The notes: a model not told the origin generated them from the letters alone. A stretch of DNA of 64,000 bases from Prolixibacteraceae bacterium (GCA_030602265.1 JAUWAB010000002.1:109772-173771), one strand, 5' to 3'. Shown: positions 43,288 to 53,143, numbered from the stretch's first letter. Numbers and translations: made by a program.

Positions 43288-43857
43288 TCAGCGTTTTTTC
43301 GTATTGAAGAAATTCATGGTGCGTTCGAGACCTATGGTGCCGAAACTTTTAACAGCCTCCATACAGTGATCAATCAACATCGGCAGCTCCTTATCCTCGT
43401 CACGGGTCCATTCACCCAAAACATAATCGACCTGATATCCTTTGTGGAAGTTATCTCCTATTCCGAAACGGAGCCGGGCATAATCATCTGTACCCAGTAC
43501 ATCGTTGATGTTCTGGAGCCCGTTATGACCACCGGCGCTACCTTTCGCCTTTATCCGGATCGTCCCGAAGGGCAGTGCGATATCATCGACCAGGACAAAT
43601 AGGTTCTCCAGCGGAATGTTTTCTTTTTTCAACCAGTAGTTAACGGCCCTTCCGCTGAGATTCATGTAAGTAGTGGGACGGAGCAAGACAAAAGTTCTGG
43701 CTTTGTATTTCATTTCCCCTACGAAGCCGTACCGGCCATCATTTAAAACAACATTGGACGCACCGGCAAGTGCGTCCAATATTTTAAACCCGATGTTGTG
43801 CCGGGTATTTTCGTATTCCTTTCCTATGTTGCCCAATCCGGCAATAAGGTACTTCAA
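43288..43857 (-). CDS. pth: Peptidyl-tRNA hydrolase
   Basis: 189 aa, normal length. It has the start LIAGLGNIGKEYENTRHNIGF with the catalytic His, TYMNLSG near 63, VLVDDIALPFG with the catalytic Asp near 92, and GSAGGHNGLQNI near 108. It releases peptides from tRNA during translation recycling in the cytosol. It follows rplY by 18 bases on the same strand, a common pairing. Confidence 0.96.
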   Translation of the reverse strand: MKYLIAGLGNIGKEYENTRHNIGFKILDALAGASNVVLNDGRYGFVGEMKYKARTFVLLRPTTYMNLSGRAVNYWLKKENIPLENLFVLVDDIALPFGTIRIKAKGSAGGHNGLQNINDVLGTDDYARLRFGIGDNFHKGYQVDYVLGEWTRDEDKELPMLIDHCMEAVKSFGTIGLERTMNFFNTKKR

Positions 43858-43875
43858 AACAAAAAATTTAACGGT

Positions 43876-44457
43876 TTACTTTTTGCCCTTCTCAGCCGAC
43901 ATGGCAGCACGTGCAGCACGTGTAACGGTTACAGTGGCAATTACGTCCGATTTATTGTTCAGCAGCTGAACACCTTCTGATTTCAGGTCACCAACCTTGA
44001 TACTCTGACCAAGACCGAGCTCAGATACGTTCACGTTAATGGCATCGGGAAGGTTTTTTGCAATCCCTTTTACCTTAAGCTTGCGCAGGTTAACCTTAAG
44101 TTTACCCCCTGATTTGATCCCTTTGGCTGTGCCTTGAATATTTACCGGGAGGCTTACTTTTACAGGTTTGTTGTCGTGCACTTGCAGAAAATCGGCATGC
44201 AGCATTTTCTCCTCAACGGGATGCCACTGTGAATCCTGCATTACAGCCTGATATTGTGTGCCTTCAATGTCGAGGTTGACAAGAAATACTTCGGGGGTAT
44301 AAACAACGTGCCTGAATTCGTTGAACGGAATGCTGAAATGAACGTTGTCTTTTCCGCCGTAAAGTACACAGGGTACAAGTTCCTGATCTCTCAGGTTTTT
44401 GGAATCTTTCTTTCCGGTTGCGGTCCGGAGAGTTCCTTTTAGTTCAAATGTCTTCAT
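43876..44457 (-). CDS. rplY: Large ribosomal subunit protein L25 (CTC form)
   Basis: 193 aa: an N-terminal L25 domain (residues about 1-90, start FELKGTLRTATGKKDSKNLR) plus the C-terminal TL5/CTC beta domain and a Lys/Ala-rich tail. It binds 5S rRNA in the large subunit. It has its own promoter at 44558-44565 and a leader of about 95 bases carrying a stem-loop. It is transcribed with pth. Confidence 0.95.
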   Translation of the reverse strand: MKTFELKGTLRTATGKKDSKNLRDQELVPCVLYGGKDNVHFSIPFNEFRHVVYTPEVFLVNLDIEGTQYQAVMQDSQWHPVEEKMLHADFLQVHDNKPVKVSLPVNIQGTAKGIKSGGKLKVNLRKLKVKGIAKNLPDAINVNVSELGLGQSIKVGDLKSEGVQLLNNKSDVIATVTVTRAARAAMSAEKGKK

Positions 44458-44494
44458 TGTAAATTAAAATTATTAATTATGGTACTCAGTCCTT

Positions 44495-44510
44495 CCCGAT
44501 CGTAGTCGGG
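44495..44510 (-). other. Stem-loop in the rplY leader
   Basis: CCCGA (44495-44499) and TCGGG (44506-44510) form a stem with a 6-base loop; on the minus strand it reads GGCCCGACTACGATCGGGAA. It lies about 40 bases upstream of the ATG within the transcribed leader. There is no T run on the minus strand. Ribosomal-protein leaders often hold such regulatory structures. Confidence 0.4.
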
Positions 44511-44557
44511 CCAAACAGCATGCATAATATTTCGCCGCCATTTTTGGAAAAGCGGTG

Positions 44558-44588
44558 CAAAAATAGCAATTATCTGAAATATAACGAA
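44558..44588 (-). promoter_or_regulatory. Promoter of rplY
   Basis: Read on the minus strand: TTCG at 44588-44585, a 19-base spacer, then TATTTTTG at 44565-44558, followed by CACCGC. This fits the Bacteroidota consensus with one mismatch in the -33 element. Confidence 0.5.
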
Positions 44589-45511
44589 CTTATTGATTGA
44601 TTTTTATAAACTCTTGCAATAGCTTCTGCAAAAGCATCGGCCACACTGATGTATTTAATCTTGGCGCAGGAATTTTTCCTGGGAAGTGAGTCTGTAAAAT
44701 AGACTTCTTCGAGCAGCGAAGATTCAATATTTTCGATAGCCGGACCAGAAAGGACACCATGTGCGGCGAATGCCCTTACACTGTGTGCACCCTTGTCGAG
44801 CATAAGCTGTGCTGCCTTTTTAATGGTGCCTGCGGTATCGATCATGTCATCGACAATAATGACATCCTTTCCGGTTACTTCACCGATCAGGGTCATGGAG
44901 TCCACCACATTGGCCTTGGCCCTCGATTTATGGCAGATAACCATATCGGTTTCGAGCAGTCTTGCGTATGTGTTGGCCCGTTTGGTACCGCCTACATCAG
45001 GTGAGGCGATAACGATATCGTTCAGTCCCATGCTCCTGATAAAAGGGATAAACATGGCCGAGGCAAACAGATGGTCGACCGGGACATTAAAAAATCCCTG
45101 GATCTGATCGGCATGGAGGTCCATGGTAATTACCCGGTCAACTCCGGCTGCCGATAACAGATCGGCCATCAGTTTGGCACCGATGGAGACGCGTGGTTTG
45201 TCTTTACGGTCCTGACGGGCATACCCGAAATAGGGCACTACGGCAATCACTTTGTAGGCACTGGCCCGTTTGGCGGCATCAATCATCAGTAAAAGCTCCA
45301 TCAGGTTATCGGCTGGCGGAGGGGTCGACTGCACGATAAAAACATGTGAACCACGGATGGTCTCTTCGTAACAAGGTTCAAATTCACCGTCGGAAAAGAT
45401 CGGGCAGGAACTCTGACCGAGGTTTATTCCCAGGCTTTCACAAATTTTTTCGGCTAAGTAGGTGCTGTTCCGGCAGGAAAAAATCTTCAGAGGATGGCTT
45501 TTAGCTCCCAT
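44570..45511 (-). CDS. prs: Ribose-phosphate pyrophosphokinase
   Basis: 313 aa. Motifs are FSDGEFEPCYEETIRG near 42-57, PYFGYARQDRKDKPR near 95, the metal-binding TMDLHADQIQGFF near 129, and the PRPP loop DVIIVDDMIDTAGTI near 213-227. It makes PRPP from ribose-5-phosphate and ATP for nucleotide synthesis. Promoter TACTTTTG is at 45552-45559 on the minus strand. Gene order prs-rplY-pth is common in Bacteroidota. Confidence 0.97.
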   Translation of the reverse strand: MGAKSHPLKIFSCRNSTYLAEKICESLGINLGQSSCPIFSDGEFEPCYEETIRGSHVFIVQSTPPPADNLMELLLMIDAAKRASAYKVIAVVPYFGYARQDRKDKPRVSIGAKLMADLLSAAGVDRVITMDLHADQIQGFFNVPVDHLFASAMFIPFIRSMGLNDIVIASPDVGGTKRANTYARLLETDMVICHKSRAKANVVDSMTLIGEVTGKDVIIVDDMIDTAGTIKKAAQLMLDKGAHSVRAFAAHGVLSGPAIENIESSLLEEVYFTDSLPRKNSCAKIKYISVADAFAEAIARVYKNQSISSLYFR

Positions 45512-45551
45512 TTTTTAAATTTTGTTGGATTTATTATTACCATTTCCACTG

Positions 45552-45559
45552 CAAAAGTA
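45552..45559 (-). promoter_or_regulatory. Candidate -7 box for prs
   Basis: On the minus strand this reads TACTTTTG, matching TAnnTTTG; the ATG follows after about 40 bases. No good -33 TTTG is seen. Confidence 0.35.
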
Positions 45560-45624
45560 CAATTTTATTACAGTGTAATTTATTTGTCGGTAAGAATTTC
45601 AACGGGTCGGTTCATTATGCCTCT

Positions 45625-46221
45625 TCAGGCTGATTGGTTGATGTTTCCTATGTAACTCAGAATCTCTTCCTTTCCTGTGAATTTTTCGGCCGAGGATACA
45701 AATATCTCCGGAAGGGATTCCCATTTCTCAAGAAGCTTATCTTTGTATTTCTGAATATTTGGTTCAATTTCCTCGGTTTTGAGTTTGTCACTTTTGGTAA
45801 AAATTAGGGCAAAGGGTACCTGGTGGCTGCCCAGCCATTCGATGAATTCCAGGTCAACGGGCAGGGGGTCGTGCCGGATATCAACCAGGACGAAAAGGCA
45901 GTAAAGGTTTTCTCTTTTCAGAATATATTCCCGGATAAACTTTTCCCATTTTTTAACCTCGGTCTTGGGCGCCTGGGCATACCCGTAACCTGGTAGGTCG
46001 ACCAGGTACCAGGTTTCGTTAATGAGAAAATGGTTGATCAGCTGGGTTTTTCCTGGCCTTGAGGAAGTCTTGGCCAGCGATTTGCTGTTCACCAGCATGT
46101 TGATCAGGGAGGATTTTCCTACATTCGACCGACCGATAAAAGCGTATTCCGGACGATCTGGTTTCGGACATTTGCTTACTGAAGTGTTGCTGGTGATGAA
46201 TCTGGCCTGTTTAACTTCCAT
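45625..46221 (-). CDS. engB: Ribosome biogenesis GTP-binding protein YsxC/EngB
   Basis: 198 aa. G1 is [12 protein letters not shown] near 28-39, the switch region is [11 protein letters not shown]3 is DLPGYGYA near 74, G4 is TKSD near 141, and G5 is SSAEKF near 174. It assists assembly of the large ribosomal subunit. It lies 32 bases downstream of manA on the same strand. Confidence 0.96.
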   Translation of the reverse strand: MEVKQARFITSNTSVSKCPKPDRPEYAFIGRSNVGKSSLINMLVNSKSLAKTSSRPGKTQLINHFLINETWYLVDLPGYGYAQAPKTEVKKWEKFIREYILKRENLYCLFVLVDIRHDPLPVDLEFIEWLGSHQVPFALIFTKSDKLKTEEIEPNIQKYKDKLLEKWESLPEIFVSSAEKFTGKEEILSYIGNINQSA

Positions 46222-46253
46222 ATAACTGTTGTTTGAATTTTGGATTTCCCGGA

Positions 46254-47237
46254 TCAGGGAATATGCACTTCAAGAACCTTTACCGTTCCGGAGAGTGGCA
46301 CCAGGCGGTATTCGTCCAAAGATGCAGGGACCAGGATGGTATCCCCTTTGATAATCATTTCATGTCCTGAATCCCAGACCAACTCATAATCTCCTTCAAT
46401 ACAGATATATATCACAAATGAATCTATCTGGCTGATGTCTTTTTGTACAGCCTGATCAAACTCAATAATGTTGGTCGTAAAATATTCGCAGGTGACTACT
46501 TCTGCCGTTTTGTTTTTTACCGGCTGGTAGTGGGTTTTGTAATCCGTCTGGTATGTAAAATCGATGGCATCGAGTGCCAGGTCGGTATGCAGTTCCCTTT
46601 TATTTCCATATTTGTCAATACGGTCATAATCATAGATGCGGTAAGTAATGTCTGAAGTCTGCTGAATCTCAGCGACCACGATCCCTTTCCCGATGGCGTG
46701 TACCCTTCCTGCGGGCATAAATAATACATCACCATCATGTACTTCAATATAATTCAACAGCTCGGTAAGCCTTCCTTCCTCGAGGTACTGAATATATTTT
46801 TCCCGGTCGACTGGCTGATTAAAACCAGCGTTCATTTTGGCCCCTTCATCTGCATGAAGTACATACCACATTTCAGTTTTACCGTAACTATGATGTCTTT
46901 TTCCAGCCAGCTCATCATCCGGATGTACCTGCACCGAAAGGTCGTCGACTGCATCGATAAATTTGATCAGTAAAGGAAATTCCAGGCCAAATTTTTCATA
47001 AACCCTGTCACCGACCAGATCGCCCATATAGATCTCAATGATTTCCTGCAGGTCATTTCCCTCGAGGAAGCCGTTGGCGACAACGGAAATATGCCCATCT
47101 ACTCCTGATAACTCCCAGCTTTCACCGCAACCGCCATTCTTACAGGTTGGTTTGTTGAGGAGATGCTGCATCCGGGAGCCTCCCCATATTCTTTCCTGGT
47201 AGAAAGGCTTAAATTTTAATGGATATAACTGGTTCAT
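46254..47237 (-). CDS. manA: Class I mannose-6-phosphate isomerase
   Basis: 327 aa. The cupin core has zinc ligands in [10 protein letters not shown] (near 98) and KTEMWYVL (near 115), plus [12 protein letters not shown] near 174. It is the shorter, Bacillus-type class I PMI. It interconverts fructose-6-phosphate and mannose-6-phosphate. It may be transcribed with engB. Confidence 0.94.
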   Translation of the reverse strand: MNQLYPLKFKPFYQERIWGGSRMQHLLNKPTCKNGGCGESWELSGVDGHISVVANGFLEGNDLQEIIEIYMGDLVGDRVYEKFGLEFPLLIKFIDAVDDLSVQVHPDDELAGKRHHSYGKTEMWYVLHADEGAKMNAGFNQPVDREKYIQYLEEGRLTELLNYIEVHDGDVLFMPAGRVHAIGKGIVVAEIQQTSDITYRIYDYDRIDKYGNKRELHTDLALDAIDFTYQTDYKTHYQPVKNKTAEVVTCEYFTTNIIEFDQAVQKDISQIDSFVIYICIEGDYELVWDSGHEMIIKGDTILVPASLDEYRLVPLSGTVKVLEVHIP

Positions 47238-47255
47238 CGGTACGGTTTATGGATA

Positions 47256-47555
47256 TTAAAATTCAAAATCAACGGCTGCACGGGTTTCTGCCACTTCTCC
47301 CATTCTCTTTACTACCACCATGTGTGCAGGATGAACCCTGTATCGTTCCAGGTCGTCAAGTGATTTAAAATGAGATATCAAAGCCAGGTCGTAGTTTTTG
47401 GAATCGGGTTCGTGATTGATCCCTGCCTCAATGTAAACCAATTCTTCAATTTTATCTTGTAATCCGAGAAGGAGATCTTTAAGTTCATTCAGGATCACTG
47501 TTTTTTCTTCGGCCGGAAATTGCTTCAGCTTGAAAAGCACTACATGATTGATCAT
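47256..47555 (-). CDS. Dabb (stress-responsive A/B barrel) domain protein
   Basis: 99 aa: one ferredoxin-like barrel unit. It starts INHVVLFKLK, has YIEAGINHEPDSKNYDLALISHFKSLDDLERYR-type spacing in the middle (seen in several pieces), and the HPAHMVVVKRM end typical of Dabb. These dimerise; some act as cyclases, most are uncharacterised. It lies 18 bases upstream of manA, same strand. Confidence 0.88.
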   Translation of the reverse strand: MINHVVLFKLKQFPAEEKTVILNELKDLLLGLQDKIEELVYIEAGINHEPDSKNYDLALISHFKSLDDLERYRVHPAHMVVVKRMGEVAETRAAVDFEF

Positions 47556-47670
47556 ATTTATACTGCTTTGATTGTACTTTTTAAAAATATTGGCGAAATT
47601 AAAACTATTTTAGCAGTCGATTGGTACATGGCTTCAATTTGCTTATTTTATTAACACAAGGCTAAAGGTT

Positions 47671-48297
47671 ATGCTGGTTATTGGTATTGCCGGGGGGACC
47701 GGATCGGGGAAGACAACCGTGGTCCATAAAATTGCTCAGTCTTTTACCCGGGGTGAGGTGGCTATTCTCTCCCACGATTCTTATTACTATGACAACAGCC
47801 ACATGTCTCTTGAGGAACGTCGCAAAAAAAATTACGACCGTCCGGATGCCATCGAATTTGAACTGATGGTGCAGCATGTTCAGGAGCTGAAAGGAGGCCG
47901 GACTATTCTGCAGCCTACCTATTCCTTTATCTCATGCACCCGGCAGGAGGAAACGGTAACGGTAGAGCCAAGGCAGGTTTTAATTATCGAAGGGATTCTC
48001 TGCCTGGCTAATGAAAGCCTGCGTGACCTGATGGATGTGAAGGTGTATGTGGATTGTGACTCGGATGTCAGGCTTTCGAGGGTGATCAGGAGGGATATCC
48101 ATGAGCGCGGCCGCGATGTGGAACAGGTGCTGGAACGCTATGAGAAGACCGTCAGGCCCAGCCATCTTCAGTTTATTGAACCCACCAAGAGCTTTGCCGA
48201 CATCATCGTCCCGCAGGGTGGCATGAACAGAAAGGCCATAGAAATTCTGACCAACTACATTAAGCAGATTCTGAAGAAGCAACAACCGGCGGTATAG
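47671..48297 (+). CDS. udk: Uridine kinase
   Basis: 208 aa. P-loop GGTGSGKTT is at residues 8-16, followed by LSHDSYYYD, YDRPDAIEF near 53, EGILCL, and RRDIHERGRDV near 143. It phosphorylates uridine and cytidine in nucleoside salvage. Its 3' end overlaps the convergent EamA gene by 38 bases. Confidence 0.96.
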   Translation: MLVIGIAGGTGSGKTTVVHKIAQSFTRGEVAILSHDSYYYDNSHMSLEERRKKNYDRPDAIEFELMVQHVQELKGGRTILQPTYSFISCTRQEETVTVEPRQVLIIEGILCLANESLRDLMDVKVYVDCDSDVRLSRVIRRDIHERGRDVEQVLERYEKTVRPSHLQFIEPTKSFADIIVPQGGMNRKAIEILTNYIKQILKKQQPAV

Positions 48298-49195
48298 TCT
48301 TTCTTTTCTTTCTGACCACCAGTATAGCGCCGGCTATGACAATCACTGCCCCGACGACCGAAAGGAGCGTGAAGTTTTCCCCGTCAATCCAGCTGACATT
48401 CATTTCCGTAAGTATACCCATGATTATAAAGGTGATAAGGGGGTTCATGATGATGATGATGCTTACCTTACCGGCTTCCAGATATTTCAGCGACAGGGAG
48501 AGGGTGGTGTAGGCCACCAGCGTGTTGATTCCGAGGAAGGCCATGATTAGCCACATGGCCGGCGATAGATCTGAAAGCTGGCTGAAATCGGCTAAGGGGA
48601 TGTAGAGTATGGTGGGAAGTCCGAACAGGAACATATTCAAGGTAAAGGTAGAATACCGGGCGACCAGTTTTTTTTGGAGTGCTCCGTAAACTGCCCAGGC
48701 AAATGCCCCCGACAGGGTCAGCAATACCCCTTTCATATAAATGTTTTCGCCGCCGGTAAGGGCTCCGATTTGCTGGTTGTAAAAGAGCAACAGCCCGATC
48801 AGCGCTAACAGAAAGCCAAGCATCTGTTTTCGTGTAATCTTTTCCCGGAAGAACAGAACGCCGGCCAGGGTAAGCAGGATCGGCCCCATCTGGATGAACA
48901 GCTGGGCGCCCGACGGGGTGGTATATTCGATGCCCCACATAAACCCGATATAGTTGTATGCCAGGGCCAGGGTGGCGATGACCAGCAACAGTGGTGGCCG
49001 GTAGAGTATTCTGAGGCCCTCGGGCCTTTTGATGATATGCCAGACCAGCAGGGGAGTGAAGGCAAGACTGAACCGGAACCAAACGATGGTGACCGAGTCG
49101 ACTTCCATGACTGCGACCTTCAGCGCCACAGCCAGAACTCCCCAGAATATCGCAGTAATTACAGCATAAATAATTCCTTTTGTCTGGTTCTGCAT
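48260..49195 (-). CDS. EamA/DMT-superfamily transporter
   Basis: 311 aa with ten hydrophobic helices in two EamA halves: the first begins GIIYAVITAIFWGVLAVALK, the second MKGVLLTLSGAFAWAVYGAL near 151. A short basic tail (RKKRKTIPP) follows. Members export metabolites or amino acids; the substrate is unknown. Confidence 0.9.
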   Translation of the reverse strand: MQNQTKGIIYAVITAIFWGVLAVALKVAVMEVDSVTIVWFRFSLAFTPLLVWHIIKRPEGLRILYRPPLLLVIATLALAYNYIGFMWGIEYTTPSGAQLFIQMGPILLTLAGVLFFREKITRKQMLGFLLALIGLLLFYNQQIGALTGGENIYMKGVLLTLSGAFAWAVYGALQKKLVARYSTFTLNMFLFGLPTILYIPLADFSQLSDLSPAMWLIMAFLGINTLVAYTTLSLSLKYLEAGKVSIIIIMNPLITFIIMGILTEMNVSWIDGENFTLLSVVGAVIVIAGAILVVRKKRKTIPPVVASSESA

Positions 49196-49289
49196 GATGC
49201 TTTAGCTGTTTCTTTGGTATTGTAGCAGTTTCTTCCTGAAAAAGCCCGGATTATCGGGTCAGAAGGATATCATGCCCCTTACCTTGCCG

Positions 49290-52200
49290 TTAAAGTTTCT
49301 CCCAGATCCACTCCCTGGCATTGACGAATGCCTTCATCCAGGGGGTGACCTCATCGTTTCGCCTCTCTTTTGGGTAGTACGCCCAGTGATAAGGCCTGAA
49401 GGCTCTCTCCAGATGAGGCATCATGGCCAGGTGGCGGCCGTCGGCGGAACAGATGGCTGCCGTATTAAAGGCCGATCCGTTGGGATTGGCCGGATAAAAA
49501 CCGTGGCTGTACTTCATCGGGATATGGTAGTCGCTTTCCTGTCCTGGCAGGATGAATTTGCCTTCTCCATGGGCAACCCATACACCCAGTTTCAGTCCTT
49601 CCATATTTCCTAACATCACCGAAGGATTGGGCAGGATCTCCACGCCCAGGAATGCCGACTCAAACTTGTGTGAGTCGTTGTGTGCCATTTTCGGCATGGC
49701 TGCCTTGCCGGTGTCGATCAGTCCGAGCTCTACCATAAGCTGGCAGCCGTTGCACACGCCAAGGCTGAGGGTATCCTCGCGCTTATAGAAATTTTCCAAC
49801 GCAGTACGGGCCTTGTCGTTGTAGCGGAATGCCCCGGCCCAGCCTTTCGCCGAACCCAGCACATCCGAATTGGAGAAACCACCCACAAATACGATCAGGT
49901 TAATTTCCTCCAGGGTTTCCCGTCCTGCGATCAGGTCGGTCATATGCACGTCTTTCACGTCAAATCCGGCTAAGTAGAGCATGTAGGCCATTTCGCGGTC
50001 TCCGTTAACTCCTTTTTCCCGGATGATGGCGGCTTTAATTCCGGAGGGTGTCCGTCTTTCAGGATTGATCCCAAGGTCATTGGCTTTTCCTGAAAAATCT
50101 CCGAAGTGGAAGCTCAGTTCGTTGCGCTTGTAATTGAAGTAACGCTCAAGTGCCTTGCCCTCACCGCTCTGTTTGCGGTCTAACAGGTAGGATGACTTGA
50201 ACCACAGGTCACGCAGGTGATGAATGTCGAATGTGTAATTTTCTCCATGGTTCCTGATGCTGAACGAGCGGTTCCCTGCCGCTTTCCCGATCATAGCGTA
50301 CCGGGCGTTGGCTTCTGTAAGCAGCTTTTCAGCCCTTTCGGGTTGATTGACCTGGATGACCACCCCGGGATTTTCACTGAACAGCAGCCTGACGGTATCC
50401 GTTTCTCCGATCGGGGAAAGGTCCAGAGTGAGGCCAGTTTGATTATCGGCGAAACACATTTCCAGGAGGGTGGTGATGAGTCCACCAGAACCCACATCAT
50501 GCCCCGCGGCAATGCAACCCTCTTCAATCAGTTGCTGTATGGCATTGAACGTTGAGGCAAACCTTTCAGGATCGGTGACCGTTGGTGCCTTCTTTCCGAT
50601 CCGGTTGAGTGACTGGGCAAAGGCACTGCCTCCGGTTTCATGACGGCAGAAGGAGAAGTCGACCCAAAGAAGGGGTTTCTCCGGATCATTTTCCAGGACA
50701 GGTTCGACCACCTTGCGTACGTCGGATACTTCTCCGGATGCTGAAATAATTACGGTTCCGGGTGAGTAGACTACGTCATTGGGATATTTCTGGGTCATCG
50801 ACATGGAATCCTTTCCGGTGGGAATATTGATGCCCAGGGCGATGGCAAATTCACTGGCTGCTTTTACGGCTTCATAAATACGGGCATTTTCACCCGGATT
50901 TTTGGCTGGCCACATCCAGTTTGCACTTAGGGAGACGCTGCGGATTTTATCGCTTAAGGGGGCCCAGACCATGTTGGTCAGTGCCTCGGCGATGGAGAGC
51001 ACCGAGCCTGCCGGGGCATCGATCATGCCGGCAACCGGGGCATGCCCCACCGAGGTGGCTATTCCCGCCTTGCCCTGATAATCCAGGGTAATCACCCCCA
51101 CATTGTTGAGGGGCAGGTGAAGCGGTCCTGCTCCCTGCTGCTTGGCAATACGGCCGGTTACGCTGCGGTCGACCTTGTTGGTGAGCCAGTCTTTACAGGC
51201 GACAGATTCCAGCTGCAGGACATTTTCCAGATAGGTTTGGAGCAATTCCTTGTGGTACAGGGTCTCTTCAAAATCAGCCTGCACCGTTTGATCTTCAAGG
51301 ACAGTTCTCGGTGGTTTGCCGAACATATAGCCGAGTTGCCAGTCGATTGGTTTTTCTCCGGTCTTTGAATTCTCAAAAGTAAACTGCATATCCCCGGTGG
51401 CTTCTCCGATGACATACATAGGGGCCCTTTCGCGGTCGGCAATTCTTTTGAGGAGGTCGACGTTTTCAGGGTGCATAACCAGCCCCATTCTTTCCTGCGA
51501 TTCGTTACCGATGATCTCTTTCTGGGACAGGGTAGGATCGCCAACCGGCAATTTGTTAGTGTCGATTTTTCCGCCGGTACTTTCCACCAGTTCGGAGAGA
51601 CAGTTGAGGTGCCCGCCGGCGCCGTGGTCGTGGATGGATATGATGGGATTATGACTGCTTTCAGCCAATGCCCGGATGGCGTTGAATACGCGTTTTTGCA
51701 TCTCCGGGTTGGCGCGTTGTACGGCATTCAGCTCGATGGCATTTTCAAACTCACCGGTAGCGACCGATGATACAGCTCCGCCACCCATGCCGATACGGTA
51801 ATTGTCGCCGCCCAAAAGTACGATACGGTCACCTTTCACCGGTTCGTCCTTCATGCTGTCGCGCATGGTCCCGAAACCGATACCACCGGCCAACATGATG
51901 ACCTTGTCGTAGCCGAATTTTTTCAGTTTTTCGAAATGCTCAAAAGTGAGGACAGACCCGGTAATAAGCGGCTGTCCGAATTTATTTCCGAAATCACTGG
52001 CACCGTTGGATGCCTTGATGAGGATTTCTTCGGGAGTCTGGTATAGCCAGGGCCTGGGCTCAGTGGCATCTTCCCAGGGGCGTTCATTGTCGGTACGGGG
52101 GTAAGAAGTCATGTAAACAGCCGTTCCGGCAACCGGGATACTCCCTTTCCCTCCGGCAATCCGGTCGCGGATCTCGCCTCCTGTTCCGGTGGAAGCGCCG

Positions 52201-52976
52201 TTGAAGGGCTCTACCGTGGTCGGGAAATTATGGGTTTCCGCCTTCAGGGAAAGTACGGTTTCAATGTCTTTGATCTCAAACCAGTCGGGCTTGTCCTGAG
52301 TAGCCGGTGCAAACTGTTCAACAACCGGGCCTTTGACAAACGAACAGTTGTCGCGGTATGCCGAGACAATTGTATTCGGATTTTCCTTCGAGGTGCGTTT
52401 GATCATCTGGAAAAGGGATGATTCCATTTCGACACCGTCGATTATGAAGGTTCCGTTAAATATTTTATGGCGACAATGTTCTGAGTTAACCTGTGAGAAC
52501 CCGAACACCTCACTGTCGGTAAGTTTTCTGCCGATCGCTATGGAAACCGAGTTGAGGTAGTCGATCTCATCCTCGCTGAGGGCCAGGCCTTCCTGTTCGT
52601 TGTATGCGGCAATGTCATACACCTCCCTGATGGGTTCAGGCTCATGGAGGATAGTGAAGATATCTTGTTCGAGTCCGTGGTAAAGAGCCTGCAGCATATG
52701 GTCATACGAGGCAGATTCGCCCGATACGGTAAAAAATTCTTCCATCCTGATGATGCCGGGAATGGCCATGTTTTGAGTGATCTCCACGGCGTTGGTACTC
52801 CAGGGGGTCAGCATCTCTTTTCTGGGGCCGGTGAACCAGCCTTCGAGGACCGGTGTATCCAGCAGGGTGGCATTGCCCAGGAGCCAGGATAATTTTTCAA
52901 TGTTTTCGGGTGACTGAGCCTGTGCGGATTGCACGGCAATGACCGATGGTTGCGGCGTTCTGAAAAACAGTATCAT
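49290..52976 (-). CDS. purL: Phosphoribosylformylglycinamidine synthase, single-chain
   Basis: 1228 aa from the ATG at 52976 (MILFFRTPQPSVIAVQ). The ORF stays open to 53099, but that extension encodes the heptamer repeat and is not part of the protein. In order: N-terminal linker domain, FGAM synthase core with the substrate loops SEHCRHKIF near 165 and HNFPTTVEPFNGASTGTGGEIRD (seen in pieces), a second half starting near 620, and a C-terminal glutaminase with GVCNGCQLM (nucleophile Cys) and HGEGKF. It catalyses FGAR to FGAM in purine synthesis. Promoter: -7 TATCTTTG at 53020-53027. Confidence 0.97.
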   Translation of the reverse strand: MILFFRTPQPSVIAVQSAQAQSPENIEKLSWLLGNATLLDTPVLEGWFTGPRKEMLTPWSTNAVEITQNMAIPGIIRMEEFFTVSGESASYDHMLQALYHGLEQDIFTILHEPEPIREVYDIAAYNEQEGLALSEDEIDYLNSVSIAIGRKLTDSEVFGFSQVNSEHCRHKIFNGTFIIDGVEMESSLFQMIKRTSKENPNTIVSAYRDNCSFVKGPVVEQFAPATQDKPDWFEIKDIETVLSLKAETHNFPTTVEPFNGASTGTGGEIRDRIAGGKGSIPVAGTAVYMTSYPRTDNERPWEDATEPRPWLYQTPEEILIKASNGASDFGNKFGQPLITGSVLTFEHFEKLKKFGYDKVIMLAGGIGFGTMRDSMKDEPVKGDRIVLLGGDNYRIGMGGGAVSSVATGEFENAIELNAVQRANPEMQKRVFNAIRALAESSHNPIISIHDHGAGGHLNCLSELVESTGGKIDTNKLPVGDPTLSQKEIIGNESQERMGLVMHPENVDLLKRIADRERAPMYVIGEATGDMQFTFENSKTGEKPIDWQLGYMFGKPPRTVLEDQTVQADFEETLYHKELLQTYLENVLQLESVACKDWLTNKVDRSVTGRIAKQQGAGPLHLPLNNVGVITLDYQGKAGIATSVGHAPVAGMIDAPAGSVLSIAEALTNMVWAPLSDKIRSVSLSANWMWPAKNPGENARIYEAVKAASEFAIALGINIPTGKDSMSMTQKYPNDVVYSPGTVIISASGEVSDVRKVVEPVLENDPEKPLLWVDFSFCRHETGGSAFAQSLNRIGKKAPTVTDPERFASTFNAIQQLIEEGCIAAGHDVGSGGLITTLLEMCFADNQTGLTLDLSPIGETDTVRLLFSENPGVVIQVNQPERAEKLLTEANARYAMIGKAAGNRSFSIRNHGENYTFDIHHLRDLWFKSSYLLDRKQSGEGKALERYFNYKRNELSFHFGDFSGKANDLGINPERRTPSGIKAAIIREKGVNGDREMAYMLYLAGFDVKDVHMTDLIAGRETLEEINLIVFVGGFSNSDVLGSAKGWAGAFRYNDKARTALENFYKREDTLSLGVCNGCQLMVELGLIDTGKAAMPKMAHNDSHKFESAFLGVEILPNPSVMLGNMEGLKLGVWVAHGEGKFILPGQESDYHIPMKYSHGFYPANPNGSAFNTAAICSADGRHLAMMPHLERAFRPYHWAYYPKERRNDEVTPWMKAFVNAREWIWEKL

Positions 52977-53019
52977 GAACAGGATAATTAGTGTTTTACG
53001 ATCGTTTTTAAAACGCAGG

Positions 53020-53027
53020 CAAAGATA
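53020..53027 (-). promoter_or_regulatory. Candidate -7 box for purL
   Basis: On the minus strand this reads TATCTTTG (full TAnnTTTG match), 44 bases upstream of the ATG. The -33 position, 19 bases further, is 53047-53050, which is the first copy of heptamer array C and reads TCTC, a poor match. Confidence 0.45.
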
Positions 53028-53045
53028 GGGAAAAGTTTGGAAGCA

Positions 53046-53087
53046 GGAGACTGGAGACCGGAGACCGGAAACCGGAAACCGGAAACC
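53046..53087. repeat. Heptamer tandem array C (GGARACY x6)
   Basis: GGAGACT once, GGAGACC twice, GGAAACC three times, perfect in phase over 42 bases. It lies at the upstream edge of the likely purL promoter. Confidence 0.95.
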
Positions 53088-53113
53088 GGACCTCCCCATG
53101 AAAAACGGCGTAG

Positions 53114-53135
53114 GGGCAACCCTGTGTGGTTGCCC
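53114..53135. repeat. Short hairpin, possible dispersed repeat
   Basis: GGGCAACC (53114-53121) and GGTTGCCC (53128-53135) form a perfect 8-bp stem with a 6-base loop. It lies between arrays C and D and has no gene end close enough to be its terminator on the plus strand. I recall similar motifs in many genomes, but this was not checked. Confidence 0.45.
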
Positions 53136-53143
53136 TTTCTTCG

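Noticed and set aside
52977..53099. N-terminal extension of purL starting at 53099
   Set aside because: It translates the GGARACY array and has no similarity to the enzyme; the ATG at 52976 fits the family length.
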